A stretch of DNA of 64,000 nucleotides from Branchiostoma floridae (GCF_000003815.2 NC_049988.1:6019192-6083191); one strand, 5' to 3'. Counted from the first letter of the stretch, positions 41,630 to 54,640 are shown. Program-made: numbers and translations. The notes: a model not told the origin generated them from the sequence alone.

Positions 41630-43625
41630 CTCTAAGGTCAACTAAGGTCACGATTTCTGTCCAGATTTGAAAAATAAACACTCCCCTTGTCCCACTGACA
41701 GAAAACTGGCCAAATAAGACTACAACTGGCTCCAAGAAAAAAATTTCAAAAATAATATAAGAAAAAACCTAAGGGTACGCACGGCACGGCCAGTGCGCAG
41801 GTCACAGTTTAGCAGCCCCTCCCCAAAACTGAACTAGTACAATAAAAACTTAGATCCTTGCCGTTTTTTTTTAAATTCCCATCGTAGATACATGTTTTTT
41901 TTTCTTCTGTTATATATGTCGCAAACCAAATAAAAAATAATTTCTCCAAGTTGACGTTATGTAACCCCGCCCTAAGGTGTACTCGGGAGCCTTCAAAGAC
42001 GGACTATTTGGGGAAGGGGGTCCGATCTACAACCACCCTGAAACACATACGTACGTATTGTTAGGTAATGGGAAAAGTGGAAACATACTTTCTCTACCAT
42101 CCTCTATGGGTCGCTAGATAGATTGTATAAAATGAACAAATTGATATGTAACATATTCATCACAAAGTCTACAGTACTCCTCTGTTATGCTAAGTCTATT
42201 TGGCCAATGCACGGTGTTATAAGACCCTGAACGCCAGTTTCTATTTTTTTCCATCGGCCTATATAAGGAGTCTGGTAGCACCAAGACAAAAGCCAAGACA
42301 CTCTCAGACCGTCCCCAAATGACAGAAATCCTACATCATGTTAGTTAACAAATACCACATGAGGGTCTCAGCGGAATATCATTATTACTATTAGTAAATA
42401 TAATTTTTTTTGCTAAGAGTAAACAGTTTACTCTTAAAGTCCACGCATTTTTACCCTCATGCTGCCAAAGAATCGTCGCCTTTTTTTTTACATAAGTGTT
42501 TCCCAATTTAACGCACTGTCTTTCCTATAATTTCTCGTAGAAAAACGTGCACGTGTCATTGTTATCATCATGGAATCAATCTTGATTCCATGGTTATCAG
42601 ATCTTATCATAGAGGGGATTTAAATCTAACCTTTGACCTCACTAGTAACGTAAAACAGCTGCAGTTTACGACATTAGCACATTATTCACAAAAATTCGAA
42701 TAACTACAAAATATTACAACCATCCACTTTTGTATTTAGCTATTAAAAACAATTCTTAAAACTTACCGTAAGTCTTAATGCTGACATATATCCTCAAATG
42801 CTAAAAGATGTAATTTCAAATGTCGTAAACGTCAAGCGTACCGAATTGCGGCAGATTATGACAACATTTACAGACAGACGCAGACAGCTGATCAGACAAA
42901 TGGATTTTACTCCCAGTTAAACCGGTCTCAGACGCCTGCTGAAACATTCTGCATTTGATCAAGAACCGTGAATAGTTTCCAGGAAGGACCAAGCCTTAAA
43001 ATCAGTGCCAAAAGGTAAGGAAAACTGTATCCGTGCAGTGAGAGTACGGCCAAACATTTTACGATCTAAAACGTGGCGTGATCGTTTGTTTATACTTCCG
43101 GATTCTCAACCAGAATTGATCCTGTTATGTTTCTAATCGTCTACAATATAACTTGAAGTTACGTGTACTTGAATGTGTCTTGTACCGAGGTTTAGTTTCT
43201 TTGCAAACGCATACGACGAGGTTGAAGGCGTCAAGAAAGTGAGATTTCTTAGAATTTCTGTCGTAAGATTTTTTTGGACCGTGCCCCTCCCCTTCGCTGA
43301 TTGCCTCGTAATTATACTGTGTGTATGTTTAGGCTATGTGGTGTGAACGATCGTGTTATTTTTTTCACTCAGACAACCTTAAACAATGCCTGAGGCTATT
43401 GACAGGATGATCCTGCTAACAGTAGGAAATTCGCACTATTGACAGGATCATCTTGATGTTAGAAGTCTAGTATAGAGGACATAACGTTAGCTGTTGATAC
43501 TATGAAGTATGATAGGACGTTCCTTTGTTATTGGCAGGTAACACAGATATTCCTTATTTTCCCTGACTAAATTGGCATTTTGAGATTCCATCATTTTGTT
43601 ATTAATAATTCAAGAAAGAATGCAC
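41630..43625. other. Gene-poor stretch with small palindromes
   Basis: No supported gene. Two perfect short palindromes stand out: AAGAGTAAACAGTTTACTCTT at about 42415-42435 and ATGGAATCAATCTTGATTCC at about 42570-42590, each able to form a hairpin. Confidence 0.4.
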
Positions 43626-43634
43626 CTACTTTTG

Positions 43635-44475
43635 TGTGAGCTGACAAGTGGTGAAGAAAAAGTGCTTTACTATGACAAAAAAGTGCTTTACTATGAAAAA
43701 AGCGAGGTACCATGAAAAATGTGTGGTTTTCTGACCACGTCGGTAGAACGTACTGCGCCTGCGCGAACACTGGTTGTTGTTTTTAACGTTGCATTGAAAT
43801 CCCGCTTGTTGCACAGTATATGTTACAGACATGTTTTCATGTAAAACGTACACGGAGTTTTACCCTTATAGCCGCACACACTTTCTTAAATGTGGACCTT
43901 TAGTAAACTGGGAGATTAGCATGTCTATACTTTTTGCGCAGGTGCAGTACGTTCCGGCGACGTGCTACTTTTCTGCACTATGTGGATATAAACACAGTAA
44001 TTGAAGGGCTATGATTGGTTGAGGGGTAGTGGCCATGTTCTAGATATAATTTTTCTAGACCACATGGAAGCAATTGCCCCAATTTATCATTTTTCTCTAA
44101 GACTAAGAGAAAATACAGCACCCTGGTTAACATACTGCTACAATGAAAATTTTTTTCCTTGTGTATAATGATGTGCTACAAGCATACGTTTGCACTTGAT
44201 ATCTACTAATTGTGTGCAGCTATTAGAATTTTTTTCATTAGATGAAAACAATTATTTTGTAATAACTAATTACAGGGGTTAAGAACATAGCCCCTACCCC
44301 TCAGCCAACCAAAGCCCTTCAATTACTGTGTCTATATCCCCATAGTGCAGCAAGCGCAAGGTATGGTACAAATGTACTATGAAAAATGTGTGGTACTTTG
44401 AACTCATTTGCATCAATCAGAACCACACATTTTTATAGGACCACACTTTTTCTGCACCACTAGTCAGATCACACT
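43635..44475. mobile_element. Nested foldback elements
   Basis: Outer arms: CTGACAAGTGGTGAAGAAAA at about 43638 pairs with the complement near 44445-44470 (CTGACTAGTGGTGCAGAAAA). Inner arms of about 70 bases: CTGCACTATGTGGATATAAA at about 43973 pairs with the complement ending at about 44349, through AGTAATTGAAGGGCT and GGTTGAGGGGTAG. A third pair, GAACGTACTGCGCCTGCGC near 43747 and GCGCAGGTGCAGTACGTTC near 43937, folds the left flank on itself. No coding capacity. Confidence 0.8.
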
Positions 44476-44664
44476 GTGCAAGCTAATTCAGTACTTGCCC
44501 AGAGGATTGGACAGGATTAAAGGCAGAGACATGAACAGGTCCATTGATATCTCATTCTCTATCTCAGGTCGTCTCTTCTTATTTTCAATATAATACAGCT
44601 GCAGCTATACTCTGAATTTGTATTGCCCTTGATTCATCATGAGAAAAAATGAAGAGAATCTTAG

Positions 44665-44880
44665 TTTGGGGTAGTGGCCATGTTCCAAACGGTTAGAACA
44701 CAGACTCTCGGCCTTCTATCTGTTGGGAAATAGAGTCGCACCACGCATGCGCACTTGGGGGTTTCCAACACCCTCGGCTTTGCCTCGGGTGTTAAAGAAA
44801 TCCCTTTGTGGGTGGAGCCATTCTATTTCCCAATAGAAGCTCTTAAGGTATGTTCTAACCATTACATGTACCAACATACC
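44665..44880. mobile_element. Foldback MITE related to the nested element
   Basis: GGTTAGAACACAG at about 44690 pairs with the complement of GTATGTTCTAACC near 44850. CTTCTATCTGTTGGGAAATA near 44714 pairs with TATTTCCCAATAGAAG near 44823. The outer word GGGGTAGTGGCCATGTTC is shared with the arm of the previous element at about 44024. Confidence 0.75.
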
Positions 44881-45125
44881 AATTTAGTCTGGGCAGAAAC
44901 CTTGAAGATCTTTCTGTGTTTAAAATGCATCTTAGCAACTCACACAAGGCATGTTGTAGAATAAGTAAAACTTGTAGAAGCTCTATTGACATTCAGTTCA
45001 CTTACCTTGGTCAATAGTTTATAATATATGAATGGACAAAAGATGACTTACAATATTTTGTTTTATTTGTCTGCAGGGGTTTTTCTCTTCAAAGTGATCT
45101 ACCATTTACAGCTCCATTGCCATCC

Positions 45126-45992
45126 ATGCCAGTTATGCCAATAGATATGGGGAAGAAGACAACAACAAAAGCGAAACCCCTCATCACCGCCGCCTCCGCC
45201 GGTCACTACCGTAAGGTCAGTCAGCTCTTGGAGAACGGTGGCGATCTCGATGTCCGAGACAAGGATGGACGCACGGCGCTCCACCGAGCGGTCAAGAACG
45301 GCCACTTGAAGACAGTGGACGTCTTGTTGAGGAGAGGCAATTGTTGGCGATCGTTACGGGCGAGGGATCCGTACGGCTGGGCTGCTATCCACTTCGCCGC
45401 CCAGTTCAACAACAAGAACAACGTGATCAGTCTCCTGTTGGATCGGGGTGCGGACGCTTCCCTGAAAACCTACCGTGGATGGACGGCGCTCCAACAAGCC
45501 GCGTACAAGGGCGACTGTTACACCATCGCGTCACTTCTGAGCCACGAGAAGGTCGCCAGACGATCCGTGCTCTCAGCATCCCAGGTCTACAGCAGGACTG
45601 CACTTCACTATGCAGTAGAAAGGGGGCGCTTCGCCGCCACCAAGCTGCTGTTGGAGTTTGGGGCTGACATCAATGCGAAGGACGTCTTTGGGCAAACACC
45701 TCTGCACCGAGCCGCGCAGGAGAATTCCGTAAGGGAGGTCGAACTCCTTCTGTTGGCGGGGGCGGACTTTAAGGCCAAAGACAGGAACGGAAAGACGCCG
45801 GCCGAGATCGCGGCAGATGGCAGCAAGTGTCAAGAACTCTTGTCAGGCCACGAGCAGCACCATCCAAGCTTACAGCGACTGTGCAGACTGAGAGTACATG
45901 CAATTCTAGAGGAAGGGAGATCTGAAGATATACAAGACTTCCCCCTCCCTCCGCCACTAAAGAACTTCCTCATGTTTAAAAATGTCCTGTGA
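45126..45992 (+). CDS. Ankyrin-repeat and SOCS-box protein
   Basis: 288 residues from the ATG at 45126. Six ankyrin repeats fill residues about 15-235 (DKDGRTALHRAVKNGHLKTV, DPYGWAAIHFAAQ, YRGWTALQQAAYKG, YSRTALHYAVERG, DVFGQTPLHRAAQ, DRNGKTPAEIA). The end is a SOCS box: SLQRLCRLRVHAILE with a BC-box-like Leu/Cys pattern, then FPLPPPLKNFLMF as the Cul5-box (LPLP). ASB proteins are substrate receptors of Elongin BC-Cullin 5 ubiquitin ligases; the ankyrin repeats choose the substrate. The frame stays open upstream to an acceptor (TGTCTGCAG, 45068-45076), so further coding or a 5' UTR lies in earlier exons. I cannot assign a specific ASB number. Confidence 0.9.
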   Translation: MPVMPIDMGKKTTTKAKPLITAASAGHYRKVSQLLENGGDLDVRDKDGRTALHRAVKNGHLKTVDVLLRRGNCWRSLRARDPYGWAAIHFAAQFNNKNNVISLLLDRGADASLKTYRGWTALQQAAYKGDCYTIASLLSHEKVARRSVLSASQVYSRTALHYAVERGRFAATKLLLEFGADINAKDVFGQTPLHRAAQENSVREVELLLLAGADFKAKDRNGKTPAEIAADGSKCQELLSGHEQHHPSLQRLCRLRVHAILEEGRSEDIQDFPLPPPLKNFLMFKNVL

Positions 45993-48212
45993 ACTGTCAA
46001 CTCCCGTTATCTTCAGTGATAAATAGCTTTTACTTTTTAGTGTTTATTGTAAAATTAGAATGGAGTCGTATTTTTTAAATGGATTGTATTTTAACTGATT
46101 TTGTCCGTAAGAAAAATACAAAATTTTAGTTGTCATAGCGTGTGATTCCAACAGAGGCATGCAATATGGGTCCAGTTTATAGTGAAATCGAAGTAGCCAT
46201 TTTTTTAAAACACTGTCTTTATATTTATGGCTTTATTTGTGAATCAGTTTTAGCACATTTTACTGTGATTGATTTATAGCCTATGGGGGTATCTCACTGG
46301 ACTGTGGTACGTTTGTGGCACTGCTGTGTCCTGTATTGGACTTGTGTAATACCCTTCACTTTATAATGGGAATACAGTAGAAGCCACGTAATTGAACAGC
46401 TTATTTGCCTGTGAATTCTGTACAATTATCCGGCTGGTGCAATAATGCGAAGTTATCTTCTAGCTGGACCGCCCAGGTTTGGGATTTGGGGATTCCGTGC
46501 AGTTAACAGAAGTGTGTGAAAATCCGTCGTGCAATTAACTGGCTTCTACTGTATCATGCAAAACCACCGGATGCCATAAACTCGCCACATAGCAAAAATG
46601 TTGTAGAGGCCTTCTCTAGATTGTCTTGAATGCCTAAATTTTTGAAGTATATACCTCAGGTTTATACGGATGCTGTATTAAATGGTAAATCTCGTGAATA
46701 ACTTTATATCAATGTATTTTTCCCCATGTGGCAGTATTATGGCACCTGGTGGAATTATGTGAGTTTATTTTACAAGTATCTGACATGTCTGTATGAAGAA
46801 AGGCATTAAAAAATTGGAAAGATTGTGAGTTAAGAAACAACAACACACTGCCAGATCATAAATTTGACAATCATATTATTCCATACAGTGTGTATATATA
46901 AATTATTATATATTAAAGTGTATTGTAGGTACAGCCATATAGTGCTGGGTAGAATTATGTGCACGTGATTGGTCCAAGACTTTTTCTATAAATATAATAA
47001 GTGTTGCATATAATAAGAAGTGCAAGTCAAGAGTCTGGGGGCATTTGACAAAGTTGTTTTGTACAGAGATACTTTACTGAAGGTATTACTCTTGAAGTAC
47101 AAAATAATATATTATACATGCACATTATGTAGTCACAAATTTGGAGGCATTGGTTTGAAAGAGTACAGTCCAACCAAACTTGCACATTGCATGGGTGAAA
47201 AAAGTACATATAGTTGATAAATCATGTTATGAAATCTATAGATACTTAATCATACTTTTTATTGCATTTTGTAATAACTCAATCATAATTATGCCACATC
47301 AATGTATTTTTCGTTCTGGAAGCAAGCAGACATAAAACTGAGTGCCCCTTAGTCATAAACCGAGCCCTCAAGCTTTTCAAACTATGTTTGTTTTAAATCC
47401 GAGAAGCAACAAATTAATGCATATTGGTGTTGCATGATACTTTCGGTTGAAAGTATACGAACATCTACATGTAATGTGAAATACTTTTTAGCCATACTTC
47501 AGCTGCTAATTCAAGTTCTGTTGTGGTTAATACAATCCAACATGATCATTTTACTTAACACGATACCCTATAGAATGTACTATGGTTTTGCATTATAAAT
47601 ATGGCCTCCTTCGGTCAATATTGACCGTAAAATCCTATACAATCCTATACAATGTACTAAGGTTTTGCAATGTATATAGTGTTATATGATATATTTGAGT
47701 CTTAAATCCCTCTATGTTATATTATATAGTGATATATGTAATGATGAGATTTGTGATTCAGCATCTTACTAGTACTTAAGAAACACAGATTAAACCATGG
47801 TGCCATATTACTTAAGGAACCCTGATTTCAGTTTCAAATTTTAGTCATTATTCAAATTATTAAGAAAAAAAACACTACAGCAGCTTAAAGATGTATTAAG
47901 TGTGTAATATCTTACCCTGGGCATTTTAGACAGTTATTTTGTGTAACGAGTGTCGTTAGTTTAAAAAAAACTGCCATTTTCAGTTCTTGTTTTTCTTTCA
48001 CTCAAATTTCTAATGTTAGTTGTAGATTTGACATCACCCTTGTATGTAGACATGTTAGTGCACTGCTGCAATTGTTGGATCCTGTCATAATTGATTATAG
48101 TGTTGAGTTTATCTAAAGATGTGATCTTGTTATTTTTTATTGTAATAGTTATAATCTGCATAATTAGAGATGTTGTGTCTTGTTTTATGGCTGCAAGTCC
48201 GAGATGAATAAA
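45993..48212 (+). other. Probable long 3' UTR of the ASB gene
   Basis: AT-rich, without coding frames, holding the small MITE at 46375. AATAAA at 48207-48212 is a plausible late poly(A) signal; earlier weak ones (near 46800) are possible. No gene is supported until the SLX9 3' end at 49188. Confidence 0.35.
46373..46553. mobile_element. pogo/Tigger-like MITE, TA target duplication
   Basis: Element 46375-46551: left CAGTAGAAGCCACGTAATTG and right complement CAGTAGAAGCCAGTTAATTG, both directly flanked by TA. CAGTAGAA.. ends and a TA target site are typical of the pogo/Tigger branch of Tc1-mariner. 177 bases, no transposase, with GTAATTGAAC/GTGCAATTAA extending the arms. Confidence 0.82.
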
Positions 48213-49006
48213 CTTGGCACAATGGTAAATTTACAATTGTCTGCACGTGTCTCGCTTGTTAGGACTTTGTTTATTTGCTAATGTTTCTGTTTAATCTAGC
48301 CTGTGTTTACACAATCTCTTGCTGGCTGGGGTTAATGACCCTTGTAACTGAAAGGGTTGGCCACTAGGAGCGCGATTTTAGTCAGGCTATGTTCTATCTA
48401 ACCAAGCTGGCCCATCTCAGTGCTTTACAGCCATTAGTTTCTATTCATTACAGTACAGGGAATAGATACATGTTCTTCATTAGTACTTTACAATGTAGAC
48501 AAATCAGCATCATAACTGTAATCCTTATGACCTTTCTGCCATGAATCAAAAGCGACTTCTAGCAGTTGCTGAAATTATTGCAATCAGGGATCACCAAAAA
48601 AAGTTGTAGACTTCATCTACGCGATTCTACCTTTTTGTTTCTTTAATACAACTGCACATAATTTTTTGGATAGAGATAGCTATCACATTGACTTCTTAGT
48701 TCTTGTTGGCCCTGATAATACAATAAGCCAGTCAGAAAGGACTTTGTAACAATAGAAAATAGCTATGTTTTATGGTTAGTTGAAAACATGAGCAAAGTAT
48801 AGCACAACGAATGAATAGGACTTCTAGATGGTAAAAATGGTGGATAAAAATGTTTCTTTAATTTCCAGCACCTTCTATTTTTCTCTGATTATCTACTTTT
48901 TTGTTCACTTTGTAGCAATAAATCAATTTCATACAAAAGTACATGTATGATACAGGGACATGATGATTTTTTAATGTGTCATGACAAAAAATCAAAGTGT
49001 GCATAA

Positions 49007-49012
49007 TTTATT
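49007..49012 (-). terminator. Polyadenylation signal of SLX9
   Basis: TTTATT on the plus strand, about 175 bases past the SLX9 stop on the minus strand. Confidence 0.45.
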
Positions 49013-49187
49013 TGGATGTCCTAATTCCTACTGAGATGTATATAATATGACCAGGTCTCTGTACACTTGTGTGAAAAAAGCACCAGTTGAAAGACTACAA
49101 AATAGCAGGCAATGTACAAAAGCTAGTTGTTACTATACATCTGCTTGAAGATTACATTTTTGAATTGACAAGACTGAAGTAGCCTCC

Positions 49188-52100
49188 TTAGTTCCGGTCC
49201 TGTTCTTTCGACAGTTTGTTCTTGAGATGTTCCATGATAGTAGAGACAGGGTTGTGTCGATACTGGGGATGCTGTAAGATCTGCTGGAATCTGGACAGCT
49301 CCTCTTGTCTGGGAGAAAAAAGAAAACATTTAGATATGGTTGTGTTATACAAATGTTACTGTTGATAAAATGAAACATGTTAAATGATACAGCAATGTTC
49401 TGACTAGTAATGCAAGCAGCCTGAAATTCTGTGATGCGAGCTGTAGTGGGGTTCAAAATATTTTTTACGTTGTGCAACCTTTAGTAAGCAAAACTTATGT
49501 CAATACGCAACTGATGCGGACTTGAATATATGTACTACATGTATGCACGACTGTGAAGGAGGCACAAAGCTACACAAATATATATAGAGAAACTCAAATG
49601 GAGTGTCCCACAAAGAATGGCAACTTACTCGATTCTTTTCCTTTCCTTTGGCTTCAGTGTTCCTTCTTTTTCTTGCCTAAAATGAAAATGAAAGCAAAGA
49701 TTAAACAACCTACTAAATGTCTACGTATAATACAGTAAGTTACAGTAAATGTGGTGTCTGGCAAGTAATGACATCTCAAAATGAAGAAATATTCTTTTCA
49801 GAGCACATTTCATACTACACTATAGCCATGAATGGTCAGAAGACAAGAACTAAGGTACTAATCAAAAGTTCCATAACTTCTATGAGGAAAAGCTGGCATG
49901 TCCATGGTATCATCTCATGCCTTGGCTTTGATAATATTCGATACATGTATTCTGGAGTACGTAATAAGTTGGATGATATCTACTGCTATCGGACAGGTTT
50001 TTCTAGAATATTTTGAACACACTTTGCATGGCCAAAGTACACCATTGTTCAAAATTCAAACGCATGATTTGGATGATTCAATTGAAATTGAGACCAATAG
50101 TTGATCAATTTTTAAGCAACTTGAAATAATGCTGATACATTTATAACTCATCAAAACTCTTTTTGTTTACAAAGCATCCTTACTTCTCCTGACCAGCTGC
50201 TGCTGTTCCACCCTGCTGCTGTTCCAGGAATGCTGTCAGCTGAGGCAGCGCGTCCTTCAGCGGCTGCATGTCCCCTACCACGGCTGTCTGCTGTCGTTTC
50301 TTCGTCTCCTTTGCTTTCCTCTTGGCCGTGTGGGCAGCTTCTAGCTCTAGTGGGGAATAGTGATCAACACAAATTAGCCAGCAAATTTGATTCCCTCAGT
50401 TTCAAGGTTTCTTTCAAAACTTATAATTATGTTTAGACATCTCTGGTTTTCTAAAATGACTAAGCTTAACCTAAATCTGACTAGAAACAGCAATCACCAT
50501 TTAGCCGAGAAATTTGCTTAGATCAGTTTGAAGATATGTTCTATGTTTATTTGTCTCTTTGCCTTCCTGAACAGTTAGGTTGGTTTCTACATGTAGCACT
50601 GGTTGAAAAGGATGTCATGAACAAGTATATAACGCTTTGCGATTTTTGCCATTTTTAACTGCTCAAAGTATGAAAAAATGACATAAATGTGGTAAAATGG
50701 TGCAGTACTAAATGTCAAAAACCTTCATTATTTCCAAGTTGCATCATTTAGTTTATGTATCTTGTATTCAATTTGTACACCTTTTTCGTATTATAGTCTA
50801 CATTGTCCTTGCATAGTGTCATAGTCTGCATAGACTGACTGACAGTAGTAGTAGTTGTACTAAATGTCAATATCATACAGATCACAGAGTACCCAGGATA
50901 TTTCCACTTTCAATGTTCTAATAATGCATAACTTGCCTTTAAAGTTTAAAAATCAAGACTTACTTTGCAGGAAGGCATCATGCCTACTTTTCCTCTTGTC
51001 CTTCTTGCTGACCCTGGTTCCCCCCTCAGTGCGGATACTTCTCCCCGACACCACACTCTGTCTGTCCTGCTCCATGGACAGGGGGGCTGCAGGGTCGGGT
51101 GTGTCTGCTCCATGGAATAGCCCTGCGGTGGGGAAGACTGGAGTCCCCACAGGGAGGGGGAGGGACGGGAGCTGCAATGTAGAGAGATACAACATTAACG
51201 AGGCCCTGCATGTGTAAATGATACTTCTCCCCAACACCACACTCTGTCTGTCCTGCTCCATGGACATCATACTAATTATAATTTGTATCCTCCAATGACC
51301 ATGATGGCGGGTAATTGAATTAGGCAGTAGCATTTTCCTATGGTTTACAGACGTACGCTGTAATGCAACATGGCGCAGATGATGTCGAATGTAGGCTGTT
51401 AATGTTGAGCACATTAACCCTTTACAGAGTCCTCCCCAGAGGATGGAATAACGGAGGCCCTCCACTATACTGCTAGCCAAGCTCCACTATACTACTTTAA
51501 AATTTAGTGTGTTTCTTCCTATTTTCCTGGTTAGGTTTACTAAAATCTATGAAAATTCGCAGATTTTTGTGCCAAGTGGCATCACTTTTCCAGTCGGCAT
51601 TGTCATTTTGACACTTCACAACAAAGGAATCACTCACACTATGATATATTAATACTAGTCTTGTATTATTTGACAACCTCTGTCATTGCAAATTGAACCT
51701 ATTTTCATGCAAGCGCAGCGTGTTGGTTCGGGTTATTTTTTTCAAAAGATTCTGGGGAGAACCCTGCTTTATTGCCAGCATATGACTGCATGATTCCAAA
51801 TCCAGGACTGTGTACTGCCACAGGATGTTCCTGTCAATAACGGAAAGACGACAACAGAAATCTTCACTGATTTCGCTATTACTAACGGGAGGGGGCCATA
51901 CTTCGACAGGGGGTCCAAACTTCGACAGGTTTTAAAAATCATTGTTGCGGAGAAATGCATAGATGCCTGCACGTAAGAAGTACAACTAGCTGTAGCCTAA
52001 ACCTTGTTGTAAATAACTAGAAAGTCGGGGTATGTGTCGAAGTTAGTAAGCCCCACAGATAACGATTGAAAAACTTGCACAAGTTTGACGCCTTCCGTGC

Positions 52101-53502
52101 AAGTTGACGAGCGAACGTATGGAGACCATGGCCCGGGAAACTCTTGAATTATTCTTCGTCAAATGCGACATGTGAAAAAATACCACCACACATAGAAATT
52201 ATGTTTATTAGACTTCCGAAAAATAATACCTGTGTTCTGTCTTGCCTTTAAACTGGGTTGGATAAACGGAGCTAAATGATACCACAATGTTCACCCAGTC
52301 GGAGCCCCGCCATTTTACTATCAGTGTCACGCACGCCGGCGGGCGAGCGATGCTCAACACGATGAACTTAGTCAACCCGTCCGTAGAGCGGACAAACATT
52401 CAAGAAAAATCGATCCCTACCGACTAAAAAATCCTGTAGCCATTGCATTATTAAGTTATTTCTTCCAATAACAACTATTAGTTTGTAGCGTAATAGCGAG
52501 ATCGACCTACCGCCAAGTTTTCGAAATGTGGCAGGGAAAATTCGCATAACTGAGACCTTGAACAGTAAGCGGCTTTCTGACTGTGGACGGCGTCCCCAAG
52601 CGTCTAGCTTCAATACAAAACACAAAACTGCGGTTTACATTTATCGACTTTGTTAAAGTTTGTACAGATTTCTCGGCAAAATGTGGGTCGCATTTTTTTT
52701 TATGAGGACGGCCTCTGTTTGCGTTCAAGCCGTCCAAAACGAAATGAGACCGTCAATGGACGGGTGGACGCCCCTCTGGCGGAAACACTGCGTTATACAA
52801 AATATGACCCATATTTGGTACAAATAAATAGTAATGAAAACTTTTAGTGCTATTCTATTTGCATAAGATGTTTAAAAATGTACGGCGATTGTCTGGTTGT
52901 TACTATGTCGGAGTTTGGACCCCTTTTTTGTGTTGGAACGTTCTGCTAGGACGCAAGCCGAAAACCTGCCGTAAGTTTCGTGCGCTGTCAAAGTACAGTG
53001 CGGAACGCTACCGTTAAATGAAATATATATCTGTAAAGCTTTAATTACAGTTCTATGGATGTATACAAGATCTTAACTTGTTTTTGATGAGTTCACTGTA
53101 AAATGTACAATAACAAAAGCCATGCGCATCCACCTAGAACGGCTGTCGAAGTATGGCCCCCTCCCGTTAGTATTAGTATTATCTTCTATTCATCATTATA
53201 TCTTATATCATCATCATTATAATATTGATATCATTACATTATCTTCATTATCATCATTCTTCTTACCATCCTGTCAATCTATCTTAACTGTCAATAACAT
53301 AAACGTTTGCACTATTGACAGGGCAAAATACACCTGCTGATAAGATCAAAATTGGAGCAAATACTGCACCCAACAACAACCCCCCACCCCCATCACTTAC
53401 TTTTGTAGTCTGAGGTGGATTGTCCAGTTTCCCCTCGGCTTGAGGGCCCAGTTTGACCGCCGCATTGTGGTACTTCTGCCTCGTACGCTTAATCTTCCCC
53501 AT
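49188..53502 (-). CDS. SLX9: SLX9 / FAM207A ribosome-biogenesis protein, five exons
   Basis: Minus-strand exons 53502-53401, 51171-50964, 50346-50184, 49676-49629 and 49308-49188 join in frame (phases 0,1,2,2) into 213 residues, close to the human protein. Slx9 works in the nucleolus in 40S maturation and nuclear export. Visible hallmarks: the N-terminal MGKIKRTRQKYHNAAVK, the middle basic VSKKDKRKSRHDAFLQKLE (family SRKEKRR..LQKIE) and the conserved C terminus FQQILQHPQYRHNPVSTIM followed by EHLKNKLSKEQ. All donors and acceptors are GT..AG. The start is the only ATG in exon 1. It lies head to head with the JmjC-type gene, about 1.5 kb apart. A piece of exon 2 is duplicated into intron 1. Confidence 0.92.
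51036..51266. repeat. Duplicated piece of SLX9 exon 2 in intron 1
   Basis: ACACCACACTCTGTCTGTCC and the following CTGCTCCATGGACA occur in exon 2 at about 51045-51077 and again at 51233-51266, within 65 bases of the exon 2 acceptor. Only one difference (CCCCGAC versus CCCCAAC) lies in about 46 bases. Confidence 0.9.
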
Positions 53503-54188
53503 GATTGGTAAAATCAGCCGGCTTTTCGGTACAAAATATCAGAAAGTACGCAGCAAAAAATGTGCAGACGTCTTTCCATGCGCTCTGTGACCTTTGACAT
53601 GCTAGTAAAAATAGCGACGTAAATTGGCATTGTATTTTACGACACCACTGAATAAACTACCTAGAACATTGCTCTCTGTAATGTTGCTTTTGAATCTGAT
53701 AATACATATCATATAAATGTATCCATTTATTTTAAATTTGGGTTTTGTAAGAGGTATCGAAAGTTAAGCACAGATATGTAGAAAAAATGTCGTAAATTCC
53801 AGTAAGTTTTGTCGAATTGCGATATCCGGAAGTGATTTTGACCTAACTTTGGCTGCCATGCGTGAAAGTGGGACAATCAAAAGCGCGCAAAAAAGAGCGG
53901 ATCTAGATGTCTTTTAGACGTCTGGAGAAAGGGTAGAAAGTTGATTTAACTGTTTCTAGAAGTATTTGAGAAGCACAGAAGGACGATATCTAGATCTTTT
54001 CGTTGCCAAGAGTGACAACACTGACCATCCCGAAGTTCATCAAGCAGGGTTTGTTTACTTTTTGCCTCATGTCATTGTCACAATTGTTCGAGGTAAATTG
54101 GGTATAAAGCGAGGAATGTAACTGACAGTTATACACAATAGCCATTGTAAAATTATGTTGGTACAAGTTGTGGTGTTGGCAGCAGCAT

Positions 54189-54357
54189 CTAGTCTCCAAG
54201 CAGACCGGTACCTACCGTGCCTTTAATAGAGAGAGTATCAAAGCTGGCCAAGGAGTAAAGCGCACCCGGTACCCGTTTGACTCCCTTTGCCCGGCTATAC
54301 TCCTTGGCCAGCTTTGATACATCTCTAAGGTAGCTATAGGGTCTGCTTGGAGACTAG
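54189..54357. mobile_element. Foldback MITE with CTAGTCTCCAAGCAGACC ends
   Basis: The left end CTAGTCTCCAAGCAGACC is the exact complement of the right end. A second pair, GTATCAAAGCTGGCCAAGGA (left) and its complement TCCTTGGCCAGCTTTGATAC (right), is perfect for 20 bases. 169 bases in all, in the shared upstream region of SLX9 and the JmjC gene. Target duplication unclear. Confidence 0.9.
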
Positions 54358-54368
54358 TATCATCAACA

Positions 54369-54640
54369 TTTAGGCCAACGGTTAGGGTGTTTAGCCAAGA
54401 ACCCAGAGTTCCTGGTTTTGAGACCTTTGACATGCAATAGATGTTGTGACCTTAAGAATGACATTAGAGCAATACCTTGACATAACCAGGTGTAGAAATG
54501 GGTACCTGATTTTAGCTGGGGAGGTAAATGGCGGTAGTGTAAGAGCGAGTAGAAACAGTCTCCTGGCTCCCGGGATACGAGTTCACCCACACGGAACCCA
54601 GGCCACCAGATCTGACAAACCCTGGGCATGCTACACCAAA
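54369..54640 (+). mobile_element. tRNA-derived SINE, degenerate
   Basis: A-box-like GGCCAACGGTTAGGGTG at 54373 and B-box-like GGTTTTGAGACC at 54414-54425, followed by CAGGTGTAGAAATGGGTACC. The same body word occurs in the copy at 25.24 kb. It abuts the MITE just upstream. Confidence 0.7.
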
